The position numbers were made by a program, and so were the translations under genes. The notes under the pieces are model-generated. The model was not told where the DNA came from and did not search any database. It saw nothing but the letters and a program-made list of their open reading frames with translations. A stretch of 64,000 bases of DNA from Phycisphaeraceae bacterium (GTDB lineage: Bacteria; Planctomycetota; Phycisphaerae; Phycisphaerales; UBA1924), in assembly GCA_020639135.1 (NCBI GenBank), contig JACKHE010000007.1, positions 1 to 64,000 of the forward strand, read 5' to 3'. How positions within the stretch are numbered: the stretch's first letter is position 1; each line of letters opens with the position of its first letter. Below, piece after piece: positions 43,251-51,470 of this stretch.

Positions 43251-44285
43251 ATGACAAATCTGCAGAGCAACCAGACCGTCGCATTGTCCACGCCGCCGGA
43301 TCGGGCCGTGCTCAAATCGATGCCGACCGTGCGCGCGATCACTCGATCGTGGCGGGCGCTGACCGGCGGCGATGGGGGCGGGACGCTGGTGGCGTGCTCG
43401 GGGGGCGCCGACTCGGTGTCGCTGGCCCTCACGCTGTGGTCCGCCAAGGCCCCGATCACGCTGGGGCACGTCGTCCACGACCTGCGCTCCGAGGCGGAGG
43501 CGCTGGCCGACCGGGACCTGGTCGAGGCGCTGGCGGCCCGGCTGGGTGTCGGGTTCGTCGAGCGGTCGATCAAGGTCGCGAACCTCCGCAACGAGGAGGG
43601 GACCGCCCGGTCGCGCCGGTACGAGGCGCTGGCGCAGATGGCGGGCGAGGTCGGCGTGCGGTTCGTCGCCAGCGCGCACCACGCCGATGACCAGCTCGAA
43701 TCCATGCTCATGGCGATCGCCCGGGGCGCCGGCCCCGAGGGGCTCTCCGGCGTCGCGGCGTCGAGACCACTGACCGATTCGGTGACGCTCATCCGCCCCA
43801 TGCTCATCTCCAACCACGCCGACGCCAAGGCGATCTGCCGCGCCGCCGGCGCCCAGTGGGCGCACGACGCCAGCAACGAGAACCCCAACCGGTTCCGCAG
43901 CGCGGTGCGCCTGGGACCGGCCAGGGCGCTGGCGGAACTCCGCCCCGACACCGCGGCCGGCGCCGTCCGCGCCGGCGAGCTGCTCCGCGACGCGGCGATG
44001 CTCGTCGAGGAACGGGCCCACGCCATCCTCGGCGACGGCAACGCATGGGATCGCGCGGGGCTCCGCGGGGAGCGTGCGATCGTGCTAGGCGCGGGGCTGC
44101 GCTCGGCGGCGCTGCGGATGACCGGGGGGATCGGCGCCGACCGGCTGTCGAGGCGCGTCGTGGACCCGGTGGTCGAGGCGATCCGGGACGATTCCACGGA
44201 GCCGAGGCGGTTCCACTGGCCCGACGGCGTCGAGATCGTCGTCACCGCGCACCGGGTCGAGATCTCCAAAACGAGAACAGACTGA
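43251..44285 (+). CDS. tilS: tRNA(Ile)-lysidine synthase
   Basis: 344 residues from ATG 43251; ATG 43320 is an alternative and neither has a good SD. The PP-loop is TLVACSGGADSVSLALTLWS (~residues 45-64), followed by VVHDLRSEAEALADRDLVEA, the HHADDQLESMLMAIARGAGP motif (HH-DDQ-E) and DASNENPNRFRSAVR. TilS modifies C34 of tRNA-Ile (CAU) so that it reads AUA. Only the N-terminal catalytic half is conserved and the C-terminal TilS domains look short. Essential in most bacteria. Confidence 0.9.
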   Translation: MTNLQSNQTVALSTPPDRAVLKSMPTVRAITRSWRALTGGDGGGTLVACSGGADSVSLALTLWSAKAPITLGHVVHDLRSEAEALADRDLVEALAARLGVGFVERSIKVANLRNEEGTARSRRYEALAQMAGEVGVRFVASAHHADDQLESMLMAIARGAGPEGLSGVAASRPLTDSVTLIRPMLISNHADAKAICRAAGAQWAHDASNENPNRFRSAVRLGPARALAELRPDTAAGAVRAGELLRDAAMLVEERAHAILGDGNAWDRAGLRGERAIVLGAGLRSAALRMTGGIGADRLSRRVVDPVVEAIRDDSTEPRRFHWPDGVEIVVTAHRVEISKTRTD

Positions 44286-44314
44286 CCTCCCGGATCGGGG
44301 CCGACGCGATCATG

Positions 44315-44344
44315 AAAAAACCCCGCCTCCGGGTCGAGGCGGGG
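44315..44344 (-). terminator. Terminator between tilS and the sigma factor gene
   Basis: On the minus strand CCCCGCCTC-GACCCG-GAGGCGGGG followed by TTTTTT, just past the sigma factor stop (44374). The plus strand lacks a T-run, so it serves the minus-strand gene. Confidence 0.85.
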
Positions 44345-44373
44345 TCGGTGGTTGCATCCGGTGGCGTCCGGGA

Positions 44374-45438
44374 TCAGTTGAGGGCGGCCTCGGCGTCGGC
44401 TTCCTCTTCCTCTTCAGCGATGCAGAGGTAGCTCGACTCGAGCTCGACGCGGATCTTGTCCAGCGCCTTGTTCTGGATCTGACGGACGCGCTCCTTGGTG
44501 ACGCCGATGATCTGGCCGATCTGCTCGAGCGTCATGGGCTTGTCCATCGGCTCCTCGTCGATGCCGAAGCGGTAGTCGATGATGGTGCGCTCGATCTCGG
44601 TGAGGTCGGCGCGGTTGGCCAGGACGATCTGCTTGACCTCATCGGCGGTGTCGCGCTGGACCTCCTCGCGCTTCTCCTCGAGGAAGTTCGAACGCTCCAG
44701 CTTGGGATCGAAGTCGGTCGGGAACCGCTGGCGGTACTTGCTGAGCTTCATGCCCTGGCGGCTGAACGCCTTGAGGATCGCCCGGCAGGCGTAGGTCGAG
44801 AACTTGAACCCGCGGCCGGCGTCGAACTTGTCCACCGCGCGGAGCAGCGCCATGTTGCCCTCGGAGACGAGGTCGGCGAAGTCCACCTCGCTCATGCGCG
44901 TGCGCTTGGCCATCGCCAGCACCAGCGCGAGGTTCGTCTCGGCGATCTGGATCCGCAGCCGCTCGGCCAGGTCGTGCCAGCGCAGGATCTCCCGCGCCTG
45001 CTCGTCCGTCGGGCGCTGCTCGGGAGAGGCCCAGACCTCTTCCTGGACCTTCAGGATGCGGCAGCGCGAGTAGTTGAACTGGTAGAACAGCACGCGCTCC
45101 TCGGCCGCGGTCAGCAGAACCTGATCGGAGGACTTCTCGATGCGGCCCTTGCCGGGGCTGAGGTCGTCCATCACCGGGTGGTACCACGAGGTGTCGGGCT
45201 TGCGGATGTCCGGGGCGTCGTCGAAGATCTTCTTCTCGGCGTCCTTCTCGTAGAAGCACGGGGAGTCGATGAAATCCTGAGGCTTGCTCATCAGCCGCTT
45301 GAGGGTGGTCTCTTCCTGCGCGCTGAGCGCGCGGGTCGGGCCGCCGGTCGAGGTCGAGCGCGCCACCGGGACGCGGCGGCGCCGGCGCATCTGCTCGAGG
45401 GGGGTGTTGGCGAGCGGGTTGTTGAAGGTCGTGCTCAT
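44374..45438 (-). CDS. RNA polymerase sigma-70 family factor
   Basis: 354 residues. Region 2: DFADLVSEGNMALLRAVDKF and GRGFKFSTYACRAILKAFSR (core binding and -10 recognition). Region 4.2 helix-turn-helix: MTLEQIGQIIGVTKERVRQI followed by QNKALDKIR. A ~140-residue N-terminal part before region 2 has no region 1.1 similarity that I can see and is Arg/Ser-rich at the start. It is not an ECF factor because regions 3-4 are spaced as in group 2/3 sigmas. It ends in an acidic tail (CIAEEEEEADAEAALN). Probably a general or stress sigma factor; the promoter lies in the AT-rich gap shared with the SOD gene. Confidence 0.88.
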   Translation of the reverse strand: MSTTFNNPLANTPLEQMRRRRRVPVARSTSTGGPTRALSAQEETTLKRLMSKPQDFIDSPCFYEKDAEKKIFDDAPDIRKPDTSWYHPVMDDLSPGKGRIEKSSDQVLLTAAEERVLFYQFNYSRCRILKVQEEVWASPEQRPTDEQAREILRWHDLAERLRIQIAETNLALVLAMAKRTRMSEVDFADLVSEGNMALLRAVDKFDAGRGFKFSTYACRAILKAFSRQGMKLSKYRQRFPTDFDPKLERSNFLEEKREEVQRDTADEVKQIVLANRADLTEIERTIIDYRFGIDEEPMDKPMTLEQIGQIIGVTKERVRQIQNKALDKIRVELESSYLCIAEEEEEADAEAALN

Positions 45439-45687
45439 GGCTTCCGTCTGCGAGGTGGTGACCGGGGGCCGAACGATCGCCCCACAACCTCAACGCATGA
45501 AGTGGCGGCAATCAACCCACCGGGCGCGAGCCGTCGCGTCCCGGGAAGTCGGGTCGGTCGAGATGTGAAACGATCAAGAGAGAGGGGGTACGCGTCGCCA
45601 ATCCATCGGCGAGACACCATCCGCGGCGAGAATCGTCGCGACCGGGCCGTTCCGCGATCGGGTAGGTGTAAGGCAAAGCCGTGGCCT

Positions 45688-45716
45688 TTGCAAGTAGAAT
45701 CCGTTTCCTTTGATAC
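45688..45716 (+). promoter_or_regulatory. Candidate sigma-70 promoter for the SOD gene
   Basis: TTGCAA (-35), exactly 17 nt, TGATAC (-10). A second pair, TTTCAA-17 nt-ATTATC, lies at 45762-45790 and overlaps the Fur-like site. Both are matches by eye only. Confidence 0.4.
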
Positions 45717-45779
45717 GGATCCACCGTCCGAGAGTTTGCGTTTTTTTCGACGCAGTCTATGTTTCAAGGCATTTTTCTA

Positions 45780-45797
45780 AAACGATTATCGTTATCT
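45780..45797. promoter_or_regulatory. Fur-box-like element upstream of Fe/Mn SOD
   Basis: AAACGATTATCGTTATCTT; its reverse complement reads AAGATAACGATAATCGTTT. This contains two GATAA(C/T) hexamers in the repeat used by Fur-type repressors (GATAATGATAAT). It overlaps the downstream -10 candidate and lies ~125 nt before the SOD ATG. Iron-responsive control of an Fe/Mn SOD would make sense but is inference. Confidence 0.4.
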
Positions 45798-45922
45798 TGC
45801 CAAATACCGACGCCACCAATCGACTTCCCGGGCATTGACCCGTCCGGATAACCCCCGTAGCGTCACCAGAACCCGTCAACATGGCGGTTTCCCAGACGCA
45901 ACACCATCCAGGAGCCGGAATC

Positions 45923-46588
45923 ATGGCCTTCGAACTGCCCGCGCTGCCCTACGCGATCAACGCGCTCGAGCCCCACATCGACGCCAGGACCATGGAGATC
46001 CACCACGACAAGCACCACGCCGGGTACGTCGCCAACGCAAACAAGGCCCTTGAGGGGACGGCCCTGGCCGATCTGACGTGCCCCTGGACGGCCTCGGGCC
46101 GCCTCCAGGAGCTCCCCAAGGAGAAGCAGAACGCCGCCCGGAACAACGTGGGCGGGCACGCCAATCACTCGCTGTTCTGGTCGATCATGGGCGGTGAGGG
46201 CATGGGCAAGGCGCCCGCCGGCGAGCTGGCAGACGCCATCAAGAGCAGCTTCGGCTCCTTCGAGTCGTTCCAGGAGGCGTTCACGACGGCTGCGACGACG
46301 CGGTTCGGCTCGGGCTGGGCGTGGCTGGGCGTGTGCGGCGAGAGCAAGCTCGCCGTGTGCTCGACGGCGAACCAGGACAACCCGGTGATGAAGCCGCTGA
46401 TTGGGGACGCCGCGGGCTGCGGCTGCCGCCCGATCCTTGGCCTGGACGTGTGGGAGCACGCGTATTACCTGAACTACCAGAACCGCCGGCCCGACTACGT
46501 CAAGGCGTGGTGGAGCGTGGTGAACTGGAGCAAGGTCGCCGAGTATTTCGGTAAGGCCTGTCAGTGCAAGTCTGCCGCCTGCTGCTGA
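45923..46588 (+). CDS. Fe/Mn superoxide dismutase with extra Cys motifs
   Basis: 221 residues from ATG 45923 (SD AGGAG 8 nt upstream); a longer frame from 45881 has no SD. Metal ligands His27 (EIHHDKHHAGYV), His82 (GGHANHSLFW), Asp175 and His179 (ILGLDVWEHAYYLNYQNRRP) are present. It dismutates superoxide in the cytoplasm. Odd: an insertion GDAAGCGCRP just before PILGLDVWEHAYY adds Cys166 and Cys168, and the last nine residues (CQCKSAACC) add four more. These are not part of the usual fold and could bind metal or form disulfides. Whether Fe or Mn is used cannot be told from sequence here. Confidence 0.93.
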   Translation: MAFELPALPYAINALEPHIDARTMEIHHDKHHAGYVANANKALEGTALADLTCPWTASGRLQELPKEKQNAARNNVGGHANHSLFWSIMGGEGMGKAPAGELADAIKSSFGSFESFQEAFTTAATTRFGSGWAWLGVCGESKLAVCSTANQDNPVMKPLIGDAAGCGCRPILGLDVWEHAYYLNYQNRRPDYVKAWWSVVNWSKVAEYFGKACQCKSAACC

Positions 46589-46609
46589 TCGCAGCGCCGG
46601 TTTTCGGAG

Positions 46610-46627
46610 ACCGATTGGTCGGTTTTT
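46610..46627 (+). terminator. Weak terminator after SOD
   Basis: ACCGA-TTGG-TCGGT stem followed by TTTTT, about 22 nt after the SOD stop. The stem is only 5 bp. Confidence 0.4.
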
Positions 46628-46730
46628 CCCTGATTCCTGCTTATTGATGCATTAGGATTGCCGGACACGCCCGTCGTGATCCGGTTGGTGTTCGTGACCG
46701 GGATCGCGGTGGATGGGGGAGCAGAACCCG

Positions 46731-49319
46731 ATGCGCCGGAACTTCCTGATTGCCTGCCTGACCGTGCTGGGGATCGCTTCGCCCTCGCTGGCGGACCTCG
46801 TCACCGTCACGTCTTCGAAGGACAACACGCTCTACGAGGACTTTCTCGGACGTTTCAGCAACGGCGCGGGGGAATCGCTCTTCTCCGGGCTCAACGGAGG
46901 CGGGTTCATCCGCCGCGCGGTGGTGCAGTTCGACCTGAGCGGCGTCGTGCCGCCCGGATCGACGGTGATCAGCGCGACCCTGACGATGCAGGTGACGCGG
47001 ACACAGTCGGGCCCGCAGACACAGTCGCTGCACACGATCCTGGCGGACTGGGGCGAGGGCGCCTCGGTGGCGGGGGGCAACGGCGGCGGCGGCGGCGCGT
47101 CGGCGCCGGGCGACGCCACCTGGCTGCACACCTTCTACGACACGGACTTCTGGGCCGCGGAGGGCGGGGACTTCACCGCCTCGCCCAGCGCCTCGATCTC
47201 GGTTGACGGGCTCGGCTCCTACTCCTGGATGAGCGCGCAGATGGCCAGCGACGTCCAGGCCTGGGTGGACAACGGCGCGACAAACTTCGGCTGGATCGTG
47301 GTCGGCGTCGAGCTGGGCGGCGACACCGCCAAACGCTACGCCTCGCGCGAGTATTCCATCGCGAGTCAGCGGCCCGAGCTGACCGTCGAGTTCCTGCCGC
47401 CGACCTCGACCGGCGCGTGCTGCATGCCCGACGGTTCGTGCCTGACGATGACGTCGGGCGACTGTGCGCTGGCCGGCGGGATGTTCCAGGGCGCCGGCGT
47501 CTCGTGCGACCCGAACCCCTGCCCCCAGCCGACCGGCGCGTGCTGCCTGCCGGACGGCTCGTGCGACGACCTGACCGAGCTGGACTGCCTGGCCATGAGC
47601 GGCGACTGGATGGGCGCCGGCACGGACTGCATGAGCACCGACTGCCCGCTCGTCCCGTATGTTGACGCGCTGCCGATACCCGCGGTGGCGCCGCCGGCGA
47701 TGGGTTCGCACTACATCCTCGGCATGGCGGAAGTGCAGCAGCGGCTGCACCGGGACCTTCCCATGTCGACGGTCTGGGGGTACGGCCCGCCGAACGGGAT
47801 GGGGGGGTACGACGCGACGTTCCCGGGTCCGACGATCGAAGCGCGGGTCGGCCAGGGGATCACGGTGCAGTGGGTCAACGACCTCCGTGACCTGACCACG
47901 GGTCTGCTGCGCGATACGCACTACCTCAACGTCGATACTTGCATGCACGGCCCGAACATGACCGGTGACGACCCGGTGACCGTGGTGCACCTGCACGGCG
48001 GGCATGTCGCCGAGGCCGACGACGGTGACCCCGACCTGGCGTATGGCCCGGGCCTCAGCGCGCTGTACTCCTATCCGAACATCCAGGAGCCCGCGACGCT
48101 GTGGTACCACGATCACGGGCTGGGCATCACGCGGCTGAACGTGTACATGGGGCTGGCCGGGTTCTACCTGCTCCGCGACGACGCCGAGGATGCGCTGGGT
48201 CTCCCCTCCGGCGCCTACGAGATCCCGCTTGTGCTCCAGGACCGCGACATCAACCCGGACGGGACGCTCTCGTACCCCGACCTCTGGCAGGACCACTTCT
48301 TCGGGCAGTACATCCTCGTCAACGGGAAGGTATGGCCCTTCCTCAAGGTCCGGCAGGGCAAGTACCGGTTCCGGCTGCTCAACGGCTCGGGCTCGCGCTT
48401 CTACACGCTGGCGCTCTCCAACGGCGGGACGATCCAGCAGATCGGCTCCGACGGCGGGCTGCTTCCGGCGCCGGTTGCGCTGACCGAGCTGACGATCGGG
48501 CCCGGCGAGCGCGCCGACATCGTCATCGACTTCGCGGGCGAGCCGGCGGGGACGGAGATCCTGCTGACGAACTCCGCGCCGGCGCCCTTCCCGGGCGTCC
48601 CGGGGGTCGGCGTCGTCCCGGAGGTGATGAAGTTCGTCGTGCAGAACACCGCGGGGCACACCGATCCGCTCCCGATGGCGCTCCGCAGCGTCCCGCCGAT
48701 CCCCGAGGGCGAGGCGGTCGTCAGCCGGGACTTCGTGCTGCGGCTCGAGGCGGACCCCACCGCGCCGGAGGGCTGCCCACAGTTCCGCTGGGAGATCAAC
48801 GGCCTGCGCTGGAACGACATCACGGAGTTCCCGGAGCTGGGCACCGCGGAGATCTGGCGCTTCATCAACCGCTCGGGCATCACCCACCCGATGCACATGC
48901 ACCTCGTGCAGTTCCAGGTGCTCGACACGCAGGCGTTCACGATCATGAACAACGAGATCGTCCCGGTGGGCAGCCCCACGCCCCCGGCGCCGCAGGACGC
49001 CGGGTGGAAGGACACGGTGCAGGTGATGCCGAGCGAGATGGTGCGCGTGATCGCGCGCTTCGAGGATTTCACGGGGCAGTTCCCGTACCACTGCCACATC
49101 CTCGAGCACGAGGACCACGAGATGATGCGCCAGTTCCAGGTCGTGGCGCCCTGCCCCGAGGACCTCAACGACGACGGCGTGATCGACACCGCGGACCTCG
49201 GGATCCTGCTCGGTCAGTTCGGAACGCCAGGCCCCGAGTCGGACCTCAACGGCGACATGATCGTGGACACGGCCGACCTGGGCATCCTGCTCGGCGTGTT
49301 CGGGACGGGCTGCCCCTGA
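46731..49319 (+). CDS. Modular secreted multicopper oxidase with dockerin-type tail
   Basis: 862 residues from ATG 46731 (GGGGA 10 nt upstream; the ATG at 46713 is less likely). Signal peptide RRNFLIACLTVLGIASPSLA. Residues ~22-220: DNRLRE-like beta domain. ~225-305: two Cys-rich GACC-PDGSC repeats. ~310-800: three cupredoxin domains of a CotA/bilirubin-oxidase-like multicopper oxidase with Cu sites HLHGGH (~420), WYHDHG (~460), HPMHMHLVQF (~719) and YHCHILEHEDHEMM (~787). The end has two dockerin-type repeats (DLNDDGVIDTADLGILLG, DLNGDMIVDTADLGILLG). It probably oxidises phenolic or metal substrates outside the cell. The module order is unusual. Confidence 0.88.
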   Translation: MRRNFLIACLTVLGIASPSLADLVTVTSSKDNTLYEDFLGRFSNGAGESLFSGLNGGGFIRRAVVQFDLSGVVPPGSTVISATLTMQVTRTQSGPQTQSLHTILADWGEGASVAGGNGGGGGASAPGDATWLHTFYDTDFWAAEGGDFTASPSASISVDGLGSYSWMSAQMASDVQAWVDNGATNFGWIVVGVELGGDTAKRYASREYSIASQRPELTVEFLPPTSTGACCMPDGSCLTMTSGDCALAGGMFQGAGVSCDPNPCPQPTGACCLPDGSCDDLTELDCLAMSGDWMGAGTDCMSTDCPLVPYVDALPIPAVAPPAMGSHYILGMAEVQQRLHRDLPMSTVWGYGPPNGMGGYDATFPGPTIEARVGQGITVQWVNDLRDLTTGLLRDTHYLNVDTCMHGPNMTGDDPVTVVHLHGGHVAEADDGDPDLAYGPGLSALYSYPNIQEPATLWYHDHGLGITRLNVYMGLAGFYLLRDDAEDALGLPSGAYEIPLVLQDRDINPDGTLSYPDLWQDHFFGQYILVNGKVWPFLKVRQGKYRFRLLNGSGSRFYTLALSNGGTIQQIGSDGGLLPAPVALTELTIGPGERADIVIDFAGEPAGTEILLTNSAPAPFPGVPGVGVVPEVMKFVVQNTAGHTDPLPMALRSVPPIPEGEAVVSRDFVLRLEADPTAPEGCPQFRWEINGLRWNDITEFPELGTAEIWRFINRSGITHPMHMHLVQFQVLDTQAFTIMNNEIVPVGSPTPPAPQDAGWKDTVQVMPSEMVRVIARFEDFTGQFPYHCHILEHEDHEMMRQFQVVAPCPEDLNDDGVIDTADLGILLGQFGTPGPESDLNGDMIVDTADLGILLGVFGTGCP

Positions 49320-49339
49320 TCCGGCAGGGCCGACCCGGA

Positions 49340-49359
49340 TGACACAACCTGTTGTGTCA
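49340..49359. repeat. Palindrome TGACACAAC-CT-GTTGTGTCA
   Basis: A perfect 9-bp stem with a 2-nt centre, 20 nt after the multicopper oxidase stop. The core ACACAA..TTGTGT is shared with the palindrome at 13867. No T-run. Confidence 0.45.
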
Positions 49360-49522
49360 GAACATCGCGGCGAGGCGGCGTCCGGGACGGCTCGTCCTTG
49401 TTTTCGCGTGTCCGATCGGTGATTAAGGGTTCCTCTGGCGAACCAAAGGTGTTAGGCTGCTTGTTGAACTGGGCGGAGCCGCTCCGTGCGCCGCCGGGGA
49501 AATCTCAACAAAGGGAATTGCG

Positions 49523-50749
49523 ATGAACATGACTGCGATGAAGGCTGTGGTTGCGGTGTGCGCGATCGGCGCGATGGGTCCGGCGGCGCAGGCGGTGAAC
49601 ACCGCGACGATCGACAACATCACCCAGGGGACGAACCACGCGACCATCCAGGACGCGAACGACAACGCGAATCCGGGCGACATCATCGAGATCGGCGCGG
49701 GCGTCATCTGCGAGAGCGGGATCTTGATCGACAGGGCGCTGACGATCCGGGGTCAGGGGATGGACGCGACGACCATCGACGGGCAGAGCCTCGCCGGCGT
49801 CATGAGCTGGTCCGGCGACACGCTGACCTTGCAGGACCTGACGATCGCCAACGGCGCCAACAGCGGATTCGGCGGCGGGTTGAATATCGTCGCCGAGGTT
49901 GATGCCGTTGCGATCACCGGGGTCCGGTTCCTCGACAACGCGGGCGACAGCGGCGGCGGGATCTTCTGCAACGGCGGCTTGGATCCGAACAGGGCGACCA
50001 TGATCGAGCATTGCGAGTTCATCGGGAATGCAGCGACGGGCGGCGGCGGCCTGTCCGGCATCGGCGGGGGCATCATGTTCGGATTCCAGCACGTGAACGC
50101 GACGGTCATCAACTCGCTGTTCAGGGCGAACACCTCGGGCATCCGCTCCGCGGCGGTGCAAGCGTCCGGGCAAACCGGGCTGCTCTGCAAAGTGAGCCTG
50201 ATCAACTGCACGTTCGTCGAGCACCCGCTCAACGGGAACGGCGGTGATCTGCTGATCTTCAACCAGAGCAATTCTGGAACGGACACCGATTTCCAGATCT
50301 CGAACTGTGTCTTCGACAACAACGCCGCGTTCAGGGTGCGCGACAACAACAGCGAGGGCGCGTACCGGAACTGTGTCCTGGGCGCCGGCACGGTTGTCGC
50401 CGGATTCGCTAACGACGGCGGGAACACCGCCGTGTCGCCGACGTTCGAGGATGCGCCGGGCGGCGACTACCGGCTCGCCGCCGGCTCGTCGGGGATCGAT
50501 ATGGGCGACAGCGCGGTGTACCTGAGCGCCGGGGGCAGCCTCTTCGATCTCGCCGACGCCGACCGCACGATGGACGACGCCGGAACGCCGAACACCGGGG
50601 TGGGCGTGTTCCCCCATCTCGACGCGGGCGCGTACGAGTTCCAGGGATTCACGCCTTCGGATTGCGACGCGGACATCAACAGCGACGGTGTGATCGACAC
50701 GGCGGACCTGGGCATCCTGCTCGGCGTGTTCGGGTCGAACTGCCCGTGA
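49523..50749 (+). CDS. Secreted right-handed beta-helix protein with dockerin-like tail
   Basis: 408 residues with SD AAAGGGAA and signal peptide ending near GPAAQA. The body has parallel beta-helix character: ATIQDANDNANPGDIIEIGA, TIRGQGMDATTIDGQSLAGV, GGGLNIV, GGGIFC and FIGNAATGGGGLSGIGGGIM, as in polymorphic outer-membrane/pectate-lyase-like repeats. The last ~30 residues are one dockerin repeat (DINSDGVIDTADLGILLGVF) almost identical to that of the multicopper oxidase upstream. Probably a cell-surface protein; no catalytic residues are recognised. Confidence 0.83.
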   Translation: MNMTAMKAVVAVCAIGAMGPAAQAVNTATIDNITQGTNHATIQDANDNANPGDIIEIGAGVICESGILIDRALTIRGQGMDATTIDGQSLAGVMSWSGDTLTLQDLTIANGANSGFGGGLNIVAEVDAVAITGVRFLDNAGDSGGGIFCNGGLDPNRATMIEHCEFIGNAATGGGGLSGIGGGIMFGFQHVNATVINSLFRANTSGIRSAAVQASGQTGLLCKVSLINCTFVEHPLNGNGGDLLIFNQSNSGTDTDFQISNCVFDNNAAFRVRDNNSEGAYRNCVLGAGTVVAGFANDGGNTAVSPTFEDAPGGDYRLAAGSSGIDMGDSAVYLSAGGSLFDLADADRTMDDAGTPNTGVGVFPHLDAGAYEFQGFTPSDCDADINSDGVIDTADLGILLGVFGSNCP

Positions 50750-50775
50750 TCGTCCTTTGCTAGACTGATCGCGCC

Positions 50776-51456
50776 ATGCGCGATTCAACACAACTGGGCT
50801 GGCACGAGGCGGTGCTGCTTCTGGCGCTGCGCGACGAGACCGGCGAGACCCTCGCCGGCTGGTGGCCTTATGCGCTCGGCGGCGCGTGCCTCGCGGAGCT
50901 GCTCGAGCGCGGCCGGGTCAGCATCGATCAGGGGCGGAAGTCATTCGTCAACGTGACCAACCCGGCGGCGACCCGCGACGCGGCGCTCGACGAGTGCCTT
51001 GCGCTGATCAGAGACGCCAAACGCCGAGCGCAGGCGCCGGCGTGGATCACGCGGTTCGGGAACCGGCGGACGCTGCGGCACACCGTCGCCCGGGCGCTGT
51101 GCGCCAGGGGCGTGCTGGCCGAGGACGAGGCGCGGGTGCTGCTCTTCTTCCGCAAGAAAGTCTATCCCGAGATCAACCCCAACCCCGAACGCGACCTGCT
51201 CCGGCGCCTCAACGACATCGCGCTGAACTCCGCGCGGCGGGACGACCCCTGGGCGACGCGCCTGGTGGCGATCGCGCAGGCCGGGGAGCTGCTCAAGCGC
51301 GCGATGGACAAGCGGGATTTCAAATCGGCGCGGGGGCGGCTGGACGCGATGATGGAAGCCGACCCGGTTGCGGCGTTCACCCACAAGGCGGTCGAGGCCG
51401 CGGCGGCGGCGGTGACAGCAGCGGCGGTGTCGGGGAGTGTGGCGGCGACGGGCTGA
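50776..51456 (+). CDS. GPP34 (GOLPH3/VPS74) family protein
   Basis: 226 residues. The N-terminal half has the GPP34 layout: HEAVLLLALRDETGETLAGW, PYALGGACLAELLERGRVSI, and the helical region ALDECLALIRDAKRRAQAPA. Eukaryotic GOLPH3 binds phosphatidylinositol-4-phosphate at the Golgi, and bacterial homologues have no settled role. ~20 C-terminal residues are Ala/Val low complexity. It starts 26 nt after the dockerin gene without a good SD. Confidence 0.78.
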   Translation: MRDSTQLGWHEAVLLLALRDETGETLAGWWPYALGGACLAELLERGRVSIDQGRKSFVNVTNPAATRDAALDECLALIRDAKRRAQAPAWITRFGNRRTLRHTVARALCARGVLAEDEARVLLFFRKKVYPEINPNPERDLLRRLNDIALNSARRDDPWATRLVAIAQAGELLKRAMDKRDFKSARGRLDAMMEADPVAAFTHKAVEAAAAAVTAAAVSGSVAATG

Positions 51457-51470
51457 ACGGATCGGCGCTG

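Larger units (their letters stand above)
45439..45922. other. AT-rich divergent regulatory region (484 bp)
   Basis: It lies between the sigma factor (minus) and Fe/Mn SOD (plus) genes. Positions ~45690-45810 are clearly more AT-rich than the rest of the window. The 5' part (45439-45680) is GC-rich with no supported gene. Two promoter-like pairs and one Fur-box-like sequence for the SOD gene are given separately. Confidence 0.55.

Noticed and set aside
46641..49118. An 825-codon minus-strand open frame over the multicopper oxidase
   Set aside because: Shadow of the plus-strand gene whose copper sites are intact; the antisense product has no domain.
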